DNA of 64,000 nucleotides, taken from positions 6,291,501 to 6,355,500 of the forward strand of contig NC_068558.1 of the NCBI RefSeq assembly GCF_022201045.2. Reading direction: 5' to 3'. This document shows, piece by piece, positions 38,463 to 49,740 of this stretch; within the stretch, counting starts at the first letter, position 1, and the number at the start of each line of letters is the position of its first letter. This DNA is from Citrus sinensis (lineage: Eukaryota; Streptophyta; Magnoliopsida; Sapindales; Rutaceae). The notes under the pieces are model-generated. The model had not been told where the DNA came from and did not search any database. It saw only the letters and a list, made by a program, of their open reading frames with translations. Both the position numbers and the translations under genes were made by a program.

Positions 38463-39188
38463 TGTATTCATTGATTCTCCACTGAGTAGACTGAAGTCAT
38501 CAAATATTTTATCTTTCGTAATTTCATTCATCTACTTGTAAAATTAACTACTCAATCGAATTATTCTTGTAGAAGTTTGCTCTGAAATGTGTAATTTACA
38601 TCTAATAAAACCTACAAAGAATTTGATGGTTGCCTGTTTTGAGAGGCATTACATTTTCTCTTTGTTCAGTTCCACAATTCATTGATTTTTTTAGCTTGTT
38701 CAGTGGAGGATTTCCTATCTCACTGTCCTTGTGCGCAAAGCATTAGGGGAAAGTTCAAATACTTCATCTGCTGCCCTATCGGAAGGGTCACCTCAGCAGC
38801 TTTCTGACGGCCTTGCTCACTGGTAATAAAGGGTCGATAATAATAACTAGTGAGAGAGCTTTTCAATTATATAAAAAGAGAAGCATGTATGCCGTTTTGC
38901 CGATTGAATCGGAGGAGTGCGTAAGTGTCCCATGATTTTGAAATCTATTATTCAAAGTCATGCAAAAGTATCATCACAAAGATTTTGTTTCATTATCAAC
39001 AAAATTTTACTTTAAAATAAACCAGAGCCAAAGGAGTTATACAAAAATGATAGTACAGTGAATTATCCCCAGTGGGGGAAAAAAAGAGAGAGAGAGAGAT
39101 AGGAAACAAATCCAGGGGCAACATGAACACAAACTGAAACATATTTACAAGTGACTTCAGAGTTCAGGAATGTATGCATGGTACGTGT
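38463..39188. other. Spacer between the convergent ClpR2 and 39189-39665 genes
   Basis: Probably 3' untranslated regions of both genes. A frame around 38700-38830 has the look of ordinary non-coding DNA. A GA tract lies at about 39083-39101. Confidence 0.5.
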
Positions 39189-39665
39189 TCAGCTAGGCCT
39201 GAGCTTGTCCCTTAACTTCTCTTCCTTCCATCTATTGTAGGCCTCAGCAATGAAGTCCTCAATTCTTTTCTGCAAATTATCATCACATCCTTCATCATCC
39301 CTACTGTTGTCATCATCCTCCCAACCAACTTCATCATCGCTACCGTTGTCATCATCATCTTCATCATAACCATCAGAACCATGATATTCATGATCATAGT
39401 CATCCTCATCATCACTGTATTCCATGATATTCTCATGCATATCTACTACCTCAAGTTCGTCAGAACTGCAAAAAAAATGCAAGATCTCGTCAAAGTCATA
39501 AGTACACGGCCTGAAGCTTCCAACCATGATAGCCAAAACGATAGTGTTAAACAGCGAAAACAGCAAAAGAGGATTCGAGAATAACGAGTGTTTCAGGAAC
39601 AGAAAGGCAGCTGCAAACATAATTAGGATGACAGATACCGGTGTCCCACCAAGCTTCATGCACAC
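39189..39665 (-). CDS. Small acidic membrane protein, DUF4408/DUF761-like (unassigned)
   Basis: A single-exon frame of 158 residues; no function known. Two hydrophobic segments occupy about residues 9-27 (PVSVILIMFAAAFLFLK) and 31-50 (NPLLLFSLFNTIVLAIMVG). Then comes a strongly acidic region, about 70-127, almost all Asp, Glu, Gly and Ser. The C-terminus (about 128-158) is basic and helical: LQKRIEDFIAEAYNRWKEEK. Two N-terminal membrane segments, an acidic linker and an 'R-x-E-x-FI' C-terminal helix recall plant DUF4408/DUF761 proteins, but I cannot confirm the family. Support for a real gene is the sharp change in composition between domains and a TATA box 61-70 bp upstream. Stop codons close the other frames of similar size except a Met-rich shadow. 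It converges with ClpR2. Confidence 0.7.
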   Translation of the reverse strand: MCMKLGGTPVSVILIMFAAAFLFLKHSLFSNPLLLFSLFNTIVLAIMVGSFRPCTYDFDEILHFFCSSDELEVVDMHENIMEYSDDEDDYDHEYHGSDGYDEDDDDNGSDDEVGWEDDDNSRDDEGCDDNLQKRIEDFIAEAYNRWKEEKLRDKLRPS

Positions 39666-39725
39666 GCATACAAATGGAATCTATTGATTCTCTGTGTTGT
39701 ACTTATACTCTAGCAAGGAGGTTTC

Positions 39726-39735
39726 TTATATATAT
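39726..39735 (-). promoter_or_regulatory. TATA box for the 39189-39665 gene
   Basis: Minus-strand ATATATATAA lies 61-70 bp before the start codon at 39665, which would place transcription start about 30 bp upstream of translation. Inference from position and sequence only. Confidence 0.5.
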
Positions 39736-41155
39736 TCCAGTTCAAGTCTGCATACGTTCGCCGAAGGTAATTTTCTCAGAATATATAGTGGACGTAGAGT
39801 GTATTTTTGGTATTATAATCACCGTGACAGGGAAATTGTGTAAGTTCATTTAATCAAGTAATGAAAACTTCCAAGCGTAGAATTAATACTGGGAAGTTTC
39901 TTGCGTTACTATCGTTTAATATTGTGCGGAAACACTTAGGATCTTTCCAAATGAACAGGTCCAATTTTGCCGTTTCCCAAGGAGATCTAGTTGACAAACA
40001 CGTTGATACAAAATTTTTACTGTACATTGCTGTATACTTGAAAGGCAAGTAATCGGATCTCTCCGTACAGCGGCTGCCAATACGCTTGTGTTAAGTTCAA
40101 GTGCAGTCCAAGCCAATAGCAATCGCCCTGATAACATACTTGGCTGGTAATTAAATTAATTGAGACTGCTTTCTTTTCTTAAACTACTAAATGACAAACT
40201 ATTACGTACGGGCTATCTGCAACTCAGCATGATTTTCCTCTTCTCCAGCCTCCAGGCTCCAATGATTAGTAAGATTTTTTTAATTCTAAACGCGGCATCT
40301 GCTAAATGAATGTTCAGACTTCATACTTACTTCTCTTCATTGGGACTGGAAAATATTTTACCATTCTTTTTTTTTTTGGAAAGAAATTTTACCAATCTTT
40401 TAATCAAGCGTGGAAAAATTGTCATGGTTGGAATATTCTCCCGACTTGTTTACTTGTTGCTTGGTACAATTTCGCCTCAGTTTTCAACTCAACCACTTTT
40501 GAATTTTCTTTTCAGCCGAAAAAAAAATGATTTTTGAGGTATGATGTAACCCTTTGATGACAAAACATCCGTTGATTTAGGGATAATTTGAAGTTAACAG
40601 GTCATTAAAATATTTCAACTCATATTACCAATCATATGTTTTCTGTAACATTGACCTTTGTTTAATTTTCTACTAAAATAGAAAACTTGAACAGGATTTG
40701 TTGGCAGATCAAGCTCGAACTTTATTAAACAAACAATTTCTCTGCGCAGCTTGGATGCTTCATATCATAATTATCATAATTTTTTTTAATTATGGTTCTG
40801 TGAAGAAACATAAACAAGTGCCTCGAAAGTGAAGAATGGGAGACGGATGACAAAACACAACAATGGTGAAATCATCATTATCATCACTCGGAAGAAAAGG
40901 CAACTCTAAATTTGAAAATGTTACATTGAAATATTCTACATGACACAACAGCGGCAGAAGCCTACCTAATCAGCTAACTAAAATACTACCTAAGAGGAAG
41001 AAGGGTAAAACCTCCGGATGAAAAATCATTATGCCAGCACCAATAATTCCATAAGTTTACAGACAAAACAAACAAGAGGAGGTGAGATATCAATTAATGG
41101 AGCAGTGTTGTCAGTGACAATCCTTACAATGCACAATGAGGTGAAGCTCTTTACA
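39736..41155. other. Spacer between the acidic-protein gene and AHL
   Basis: No gene seen. The part at 40800-41155 probably holds the AHL 3' untranslated region (minus strand). Short open frames lack recognisable features. Confidence 0.5.
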
Positions 41156-44100
41156 TTACCCTACAGGCAATGATGCATTAATGTCAGTTGGCTTATTCCT
41201 TGAATCTGATGGCAACGAAGACCAACCATCTCCGCGGAAGGTGGAAGTTGTAAGACTTCCTTTTGGATCAGCACTAGAAATAGGAATGGCTGCAGTTGGG
41301 GTGGCGATTGATATGGGTTCATTTTTCTGTTTCTTGTGCTTTTGCTCATGCTGGTTCCCAGCCAAAAAACTGCCAACCACGACCTGATACCAAGGAAAAT
41401 AAAGGCCTTTCAGAAATTATGGCTCTCCAATGCTTCACAGAATTGGAACTTCCAAAGAAATTACAATTGAAATATAAAAGCCAAACCTGCACAGGACTTG
41501 CCGCTACTAATAGACCAGCAACCCCACCACCCACAACACGACCATCGGGACTTGCTAACGACACACTCATCCCACCAGATCTGCTCCTTGTTCCTCCACT
41601 GTCACTGGGCATGAATGATCCAGACAAGGAAAGAATCTCAAATCTACCCTGCAAGAATAACAGAGGGAACGGATGATTTTCTGCAGGCTACCAATGAAAT
41701 GGGAACTGAACTGGGAACAGGTTGACAAACAGATTGACAATAGGAACATAAGAAGAGATGAAAGCATGCATGAAAACTTGGATGGTTGCATAATAGGTGA
41801 AAGATGGTGAAAATTGTGAATATTGTTGAGTCAACAAAAACCAATAACTGCACTACACAAGGGAAATATGACACAAGATCAGGTAGACATGTGACGAATA
41901 AAAGCCTAGACAAAACAGCACAGCAGAAAAGGATTGTGCAATAATCCTAATTAGTTTTACAAGGCAAATCATCAACGACCACCATCCATCATTGGGCTAT
42001 CCCAAATGCACTGCTCTGGTATCCTTCTGATCTAAGGACAAATGCACAATCATAACTAAAGCACTAAGCAATCAACAACTACTGATCCTTTCTGACTGCA
42101 CCTCACCACTTTGGAAGCTTACACCTACATTGAAGGCATTTCTATTGGCCCTACATGTAACAAAATCATCAAGTACCATTACAATTACAAAGACGCATAT
42201 AATCATAGCAACTTAGTATGATAAGATGTACCCAGTGATGATATCTCTGATTAATTTTTTTCACTAAACAACCAAACAAGCAGATGAATCGTGGCTTATC
42301 CAACGAAGTCATTATAATTAATTCTAATACCAAGGTGCTACAGTACTCATCTCGGTAATTACATTCAGACGCATTTGAAGTGAATTATATCAAATTAACT
42401 ACTTTATCATAAGTTCAAACTTTATAATAAGGAACAAGAATAAGGTCTCATGGAATTGAAGAGGAAGAGCACATCTATCTCCTGACAAACAATATAGAAA
42501 TGGATTTCAGGTTGCATCTTCGGAAGCACCATATTTAAAATCTCATCTTTAGATATGCATCTCAAGTCTTATGCATAGATATGGAAGATTTATATTCAAA
42601 AGGAGGTTACAAAACATCTCAGAAGCATCAAGCAGAGACTAGCTGGGGGCATATTGCAGCTTAAGACATAATGCACGCATTAAAATCTCATGAGTGATGG
42701 AAATAAGAAATCTTCAAAACATAAGAATTCAGATGGAAATAGTAAGAGGAGAATACTTTTTTCAATAGTTTTAGACGAGAATTATAGATCCCAAGGAAAC
42801 TCAAAAATAATAAGAAGCAAAACAAATATTACTGTAAAATTGGGAGAGAAGAAGAGAGAGGGATTTTGAGATGTTATTTTTTGTATTTTACAAAAGACAA
42901 GGGAAGTAGAGGAGTGCTTTCTGAGAGAAATATGTCAATAGAATATAATAATGTATGTCTGTTAACATCGCTAAAATTTTGATGAAAATTAGATCTTCAT
43001 TTAACTACAGTATATTCATAAGAATATGAAAATATGAGGATCGTCATTCAATAGGTGAAATCTGAATAAGAAAAAACAACTATACAAAATATAACATGAG
43101 TCTGTAAAATGAACAGCACCATATTCCCATCTCCTTAAAAAACAGCCATCAAATAGAACAGGGATAAAAGAAAAGCACCTCATTCAATGACAAAATCCCT
43201 TACCTCGTATGTTAATGTACCCCCAGAAGAATCAGGCTGGCGGAGTGTAACACTTGAAATCACACCATTTGCAGAAAGAATGCATATAGCCCGTGGTCCT
43301 TGTTGAGAAAAAGATATGATCTTCATTGTAACATCCTAAGAAATCATGATCATAGCAGGTTAGTAGATGACCTATTCTAAACCTACAAATGGAGATACCG
43401 TTTTAGAAACACTAGTGGAAAAACTAATTTGCAATACTTTCTCATTTTGCTGATTGCCCTTCATCAGATATGACTAACGCATTTAACTTTTAAACATAAC
43501 ATATCTGCACAAAAGTAAAAAGATATACAGTCCTGCTATTTCACTTTTCACCCCTTTCCCAGGTCAAATGTGATGTCAGGAAAGACCAAAACCCAGAATG
43601 ATATCCAATCTTTCAATCCTCTTTCCCAGTGATGAACACATAAAATCCAATTAAAATACAGACGAAACATCTCGCAAACAACAGCACACGACACCTGCTA
43701 TGATCAACATTTACCTCGCCTGTATTAACAGTGATGATATGCGGTGTAAAATTAGCACCAACAGAGCATGCGACCCATTCTCCTACAAAAAAGCAAATTC
43801 CTACAAGATCAGTAACCATGGCAAGGAAGCAGCAACAATGCAACATATTTTTTATACACACACACACACACACAAAGATAATGCATAGACCATCAAGCAA
43901 ACAATAAATTCTTTTGTACATGATACAATCAAGTTACATTCAAGTGCTTTTCACAGCTACCAAATTCTTTTGCATAAGACAGTCAAGTTTGGCAAGTTTT
44001 ATTTTGGGATTAACCCCTTGCTATTTTAGAATATATTCAATATAACATATATTGTGGGTGCCATCTAGTTGAGATGATAAAATCTCTTATGTTGAAAACT

Positions 44101-45455
44101 GAGGGTTCAACACCCCCACCCCCCCCCCCCCAAAAAAAAAAAAGGAACACATCAGTATGGGGGGGGGGGGGGATTGGGTTGCCGTTAGGCTAGATAATTT
44201 TTTTAAAAAAAATTATCAAACAATGCCATGATATGCTGTCAATTTCCACCAAAACCCTTAAAATTAGACTAATGGAGTGAAAATCAATATCATGTCTTTT
44301 CTCAAGCTTTATCGTGCTTGAAAGTTATACAGTGAAGATCCTATGATAACTAAAGTAGCCAATGAAATGACAAGCAGGACAGCTATATTAGTAATGATGT
44401 TTAACCCCATGTTATTCACTTCAGCTTCAGAAAACATCAACACCCCAAGCCCAACCACATAAAAGGTGGCACATATGAGAAGTCAAAACCATAACTTCCC
44501 AGGCTCACCCAGACCCACTTGACAGATAAAATCACACCAGGTAGGACACAATACTTCAAAAAGGAACAAACACCTCTCAAATACCTCAGTTTAATGACAC
44601 TCTAACACCAACACCAGAACTAAATAACAAGTAACGACTCCTTTCTGTTCAACACAGGCAATAGATGGGTCAGTAAGTTAAAAAGTATTACAGGTGTCCA
44701 GTTGAAAGACTAAAGAGAACTGGTTGGCAGAGTTGAACATAGCAGGTTGCCAAAAATAGAACCTTCCTTTTAAGTACCCAAATGACACCACATAACAAGA
44801 AGATTCCATAATTCTCAAACTAACCCAAAAAAAAAAAAAAAACTACTAAGCGATCCTTTTGAAACCAACACCACACACAAACCAAAATCCCTCAATACGA
44901 GCATCTAATCAGAGGTCCCACTTCTACCCAACAACGTAACAGCACATAAATCCCAGTTCACATACGCAAAACTGAACCACCAAGCCCAATAAAAACCTTT
45001 AAAAATCGAAACTTTAACAGCACAACGAGCACAAAAGCACACAAGGGTATTCATAAAAATCAATTTTTTTCTTTTCTTTGAAATTTACCTATATTTTCCA
45101 CCTCATACTTTGACTTGCTGAACGAACTAGCCGGCTTGACTTTCCTCGGTTTCTCGGCCGAGAAGTCAATCACCGGAGGTGACGGCGCCGCCGAGGATAT
45201 CGGCTTGGGTGAGAGAGCCATGGTGACTGTCCCATCCGGTCCGTACTTTCTGGGCCTGCCCCGTTTTTTCTTCAGAGGCAACGCCGGCGGCGGCGCTGGT
45301 GCCGGAGGTTGCGTCGCCGGCGGAGGAGGGGCGGATGTCAGAGTCGGGTTTTCGGATCTTGGAGCTATGTGGAACTCAGACGGAGCATCGGATCCAACAA
45401 CAGTGACTCCAGTAGTTGCTGAAGTTACTGCTTCTCTTGTTGCTGTTGCTTCCAT
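41156..45455 (-). CDS. AHL1: AT-hook motif nuclear-localized protein with PPC domain (AHL1/AHL2-like, clade B)
   Basis: AHL proteins bind AT-rich, matrix-attachment-type DNA through the AT-hook, and form trimers and recruit partners through the PPC/DUF296 domain. They regulate growth and chromatin in the nucleus. Five exons: 45455-45089, 43782-43715, 43335-43204, 41648-41487, 41383-41156. All are GT-AG with agreeing phases, giving 318 residues. The N-terminus is Ala/Pro-rich. The AT-hook is KKKRGRPRKYGPDG at about 62-75, with RGRPRKY the type-I core. A second, degenerate basic patch, EKPRKVK (about 101-107), lacks a GRP core. The PPC domain covers about 135-255, including FTPHIITVNTGE, SANGVISSVTLRQ and the hallmark GRFEILSLSGSF at 190-201. 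The intron-containing layout fits clade B; clade A members are intronless. AHL1 versus AHL2 cannot be settled because both are later Arabidopsis duplicates. Intact. A long tandem array lies 1.4 kb upstream. Confidence 0.95.
44045..44150 (+). mobile_element. SINE fragment in AHL intron 1
   Basis: GGGTGCCATCTAGTTGAGAT followed about 35 bp later by B-box-like GAGGGTTCAACACCC has the layout of a tRNA-derived SINE head. It runs into a C run of 13 and then an A run of about 13, and a G run of about 14 lies 20 bp further on. No target duplication was recognised. Opposite strand to AHL. Confidence 0.5.
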
Positions 45456-46825
45456 TGATAAACCCTAAAGTTCCTATTTTTATTTTTAGTTTTTTTTTTA
45501 AGGGTTTTAGAGAAAATCCATTTGGAGTATTAAGCTCAGTAAACTAAAAATCAAAGCTAAAACTAAAAAAAAAAAAAATTAAACTTGAAAAACCAGAAAT
45601 TAAAAAAAAAAAAATCCTTAAACTTGGTGAAGCGTGAGCTTACAACAAGCTGATGAGCAAGAACAAGAGTGTTTTTCAGTGATTATATTGTTTGTGAAAA
45701 AGTAGTGTTTTTGAGTTGATTTTTTACGTTAAAAATCTGAGTTTAAGCTGAAACTGAGCTTGAAAATGGTGTGGTTTTTCTTATTTTCTGATTTTTTTTT
45801 TTTTTGGGGGGGAAAATTTTGGTTTTGGTTTGTGGGAATTTTGAAGAAAAAAAAGGTGAATTTTAAGCGAAGTGATTTTCTGGATTTTGAAGTTTTGAAA
45901 TGAAAATGATGAGATAATAAGAAAAGTTTGATTTTTATTGTTGAACTAATTTGGGTTTGCTAAAACTCCTCTCAGTTTGTCTGAAATAGAGTTAAAAATG
46001 AAAATGAAAAAGAAAATGTTTAATAATAATATTATTATTCTAATGGTTAATATTTTATGTTGAATTTGCTGATAATTAATTATGTGTTTTGGTTGGAATC
46101 CGGTGGGGAAATAAATTAAATTAAATATGAAAGTGGGTAGATGAATTTCTTTTTAAGGGCAGAGAAAGTGGACAAATTAATATAATAATTATTATATATT
46201 TAATTAATTAAATGTTATTGAGTGAATGTCAAGTAAATATAGGTTGCAAAAGCATTAAGAAATTATGTAGAAAAGGTAAAAAGAGGAGTGGCATAAGGCA
46301 AGCATGAAACTTTATGGTCCCAGCCAGCATTACTTGTAGAAACAAAAAGTATAAATAAAATAATAAATGACGATATTTAAGAAAAATTAAAAATAAAACG
46401 TTAATTATTATTTCTGCTTCTTTCCACTCTCGTTACGTTTCAAATTTCTGCTTTTGTCCATGGCGTTCAGATTAATAAAACAAGCCGCAAAAGCTCTGGG
46501 CAGATTGGTTGTGGAGAAAAGGGCCCCAAAAAAATTTTTTTTAAAAAAAAAGTTGAAAGAAATAAAATTAAGAGACGAAACAGGAAATGAAATGAAAGTA
46601 AAACAGAGTGATGCAATCTGAGAATGGCATTGGCTTTTCTTCTATTCCTAGTCTCTGTTTTTGTATAAAATATTTAACGTATTATTATGTTGGTGGTAAC
46701 ATCACTTTTCGCTTAGCAAGTGGCAGGAAATAATTCTTCTACGAAACCGTTTCATTTCAGAAGAATCTGGTTCCTGGATTGGTGCAAAATTAAGACAAAA
46801 TGATTTATACCCAGCACAACACCTG

Positions 46826-49740
46826 TTTTAAATTATTTTCTCTTTTTTATTATGATTGGTCAATTTTAAAAAAAATTACCATTTTATGGTACCCAAATGA
46901 CAACTGCGTGTTTATTTCATCCTCACGTGAGTTCTTTTTTAAAATTTAAAAATTCTCTTACGTACAATCTTAATACGTGTACGTCAAACAATTTTATTTA
47001 ATTGACCTCTCAAATTCAAATTATGAAGTGAAAGATGACGAAAGAATTGATATGAGTTGTGTATATGTTGAAGTTGCTCTAAGGTAAAGCACCATTTCAT
47101 AACCACACGATCAAAGTTATAATAAGTTTTTTACTATTTATTAATTTGCGTGTGTGGCTGAGATTCGTGCTCCACCGTAAATCTACTCCAACATAGTCAT
47201 AACCTTTAAATTATTTTCTCTTTTTATTATGATTGGTCGATTTCAAAACATGAGTATATATTTATCAAAATTACGATTGTATGGTACCCAAATGACAACG
47301 GCGTGTTTATTTCACTCTCACGTGAGTTCTTTTTTAAAATTTAAAAATTCTCGTACGTACAATCTTAATACGTGTACGTCAAACAATTTTATTTAATTGA
47401 TCTCTCCAATTCAAATTATGAAGTGAAAGATGACGAAAGAATTGATATGAGTTGTGTATATATTAAAGTTGCTCTAAAGTAAAACACCCTTTCATAACCA
47501 CACGATCAAAGTTATAATAAGTTTTTTACTATTTATTAATTTGCGTGTGTGGCTGAGATTCGTGCTCCACCGTAAATCTACTCCAACATAGCCATAACCT
47601 TTAAATTATTTTCTCTTTTTATTATGATTGGTCGATTTCAAAACATGAGTATATATTTATCAAAATTACGATTGTATGGTACCCAAATGACAACGGCGTG
47701 TTTATTTCACTCTCACGTGAGTTCTTTTTTAAAATTTAAAAATTCTCTTACGTACAATCTTAATACGTGTACGTCAAACAATTTTATTTAATTGACCTCT
47801 CCAATTCAAATTATGAAGTGAAAGATGACGAAAGAATTGATATGAGTTGTGTATATATTAAAGTTGCTCTAAGGTAAAACACCCTTTCATAACCACACGA
47901 TCAAAGTTATAATAAGTTTTTTACTATTTATTAATTTGCGTGTGTGGCTGAGATTCGTGCTCCACCGTAAATCTACTCCAACATAGCCATAACCTTTAAA
48001 TTATTTTCTCTTTTTATTATGATTGGTCGATTTCAAAACATGAGTATATATTTATCAAAATTACGATTGTATGGTACCCAAATGACAACGGCGTGTTTAT
48101 TTCACTCTCACGTGAGTTCTTTTTTAAAATTTAAAAATTCTCGTACGTACAATCTTAATACATGTACATCAAACAATTTTATTTAATTGATCTCTCCAAT
48201 TCAAATTATGAAGTGAAAGATGACGAAAGAATTGATATGAGTTGTGTATATATATAAAGTTGCTCTAAGGTAAAACACTCTTTCATAACCACAAGATCAA
48301 AGTTATAATAAGTTTTTTACTATTTATTAATTTGCGTGTGTGGCTGAGATTCGTGCTCCACCGTAAATCTACTCCAACATAGCCATAACCTTTAAATTAT
48401 TTTCTCTTTTTATTATGATTGGTCGATTTCAAAACATGAGTATATATTTATCAAAATTACAATTGTATGGTACCCAAATGACAACGGCGTGTTTATTTCA
48501 CTCTCACGTGAGTTCTTTTTTAAAATTTAAAAATTCTCGTACGTACAATCTTAATACATGTACATCAAACAATTTTATTTAATTGATCTCTCCAATTCAA
48601 ATTATGAAGTGAAAGATGACGAAAGAATTGATATGAGTTGTGTATATATTAAAGTTGCTCTAAGGTAAAACACTCTTTCATAACCACACGATCAAAGTTA
48701 TAATAAGTTTTTTACTATTTATTAATTTGCGTGTGTGGCTGAGATTCGTGCTCCACCGTAAATCTACTCCAACATAGCCATAACCTTTAAATTATTTTCT
48801 CTTTTTATTATGATTGGTCGATTTCAAAACATGAGTATATATTTATCAAAATTACGATTGTATGGTACCCAAATGACAACGGCGTGTTTATTTCACTCTC
48901 ACGTGAGTTCTTTTTTAAAATTTAAAAATTCTCGTACGTACAATCTTAATACATGTACATCAAACAATTTTATTTAATTGATCTCTCCAATTCAAATTAT
49001 GAAGTGAAAGATGACGAAAGAATTGATATGAGTTGTGTATATATTAAAGTTGCTCTAAGGTAAAACACCCTTTCATAACCACACGATCAAAGTTATAATA
49101 AGTTTTTTACTATTTATTAATTTGCGTGTGTGGCTGAGATTCGTGCTCCACCGTAAATCTACTCCAACATAGCCATAACCTTTAAATTATTTTCTCTTTT
49201 TATTATGATTGGTCGATTTCAAAACATGAGTATATATTTATCAAAATTACGATTGTATGGTACCCAAATGACAACGGCGTGTTTATTTCACTCTCACGTG
49301 AGTTCTTTTTTAAATTTTAAAAATTCTCTTACGTACAATCTTAATACATGTACATCAAACAATTTTATTTAATTGATCTCTCCAATTCAAATTATGAAGT
49401 GAAAGATGACGAAAGAATTGATATGAGTTGTGTATATATATAAAGTTGCTCTAAGGTAAAACACTCTTTCATAACCACAAGATCAAAGTTATAATAAGTT
49501 TTTTACTATTTATTAATTTGCGTGTGTGGCTGAGATTCATGCTCCACCGTAAATCTACTCCAACATAGCCATAACCTTTAAATTATTTTCTCTTTTTATT
49601 ATGATTGGTCGATTTCAAAACATGAGTATATATTTATCAAAATTACAATTGTATGGTACCCAAATGAAGTGATATTTAATTGACCTCTCGAATTCAAATT
49701 ATGAAGTGAAGATGATGAAAGAATTTATATGAGTTGTGTC
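46826..49740. repeat. Tandem array of a 395-bp unit, about 7.4 copies
   Basis: Unit starts (TTTAAATTATTTTCTCTTTT) are at about 46826, 47205, 47600, 47995, 48391, 48786, 49181 and 49577, so the spacing is 395-396 bp except the first (about 379). Copies 2-7 are nearly identical; copy 1 is diverged and shorter near its start; copy 8 is truncated with an internal deletion. Copies 1-7 each contain one G-box, TCACGTGA (first at about 46923, second at about 47318), a CGTACGTAC-like palindrome or close variant, and a 100-bp MITE-like stretch also found alone at 13006. Non-coding. Confidence 0.97.

Noticed and set aside
39212-39584. Met-rich minus-strand frame and an Ile-rich plus-strand frame over the acidic-protein gene
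   Set aside because: Shadows of the GAT/GAC-rich acidic linker in other frames.
45115-45468. 117-codon open frame on the plus strand opposite AHL exon 1
   Set aside because: A shadow of the GC-rich Ala/Pro-rich AHL coding sequence; its Gly/Ala-rich product has no domain.
46826-49740. CRISPR-like reading of the regular array
   Set aside because: Whole 395-bp units are near-identical with no unique spacers, and the genome is a plant nucleus; it is an ordinary tandem satellite-like array.
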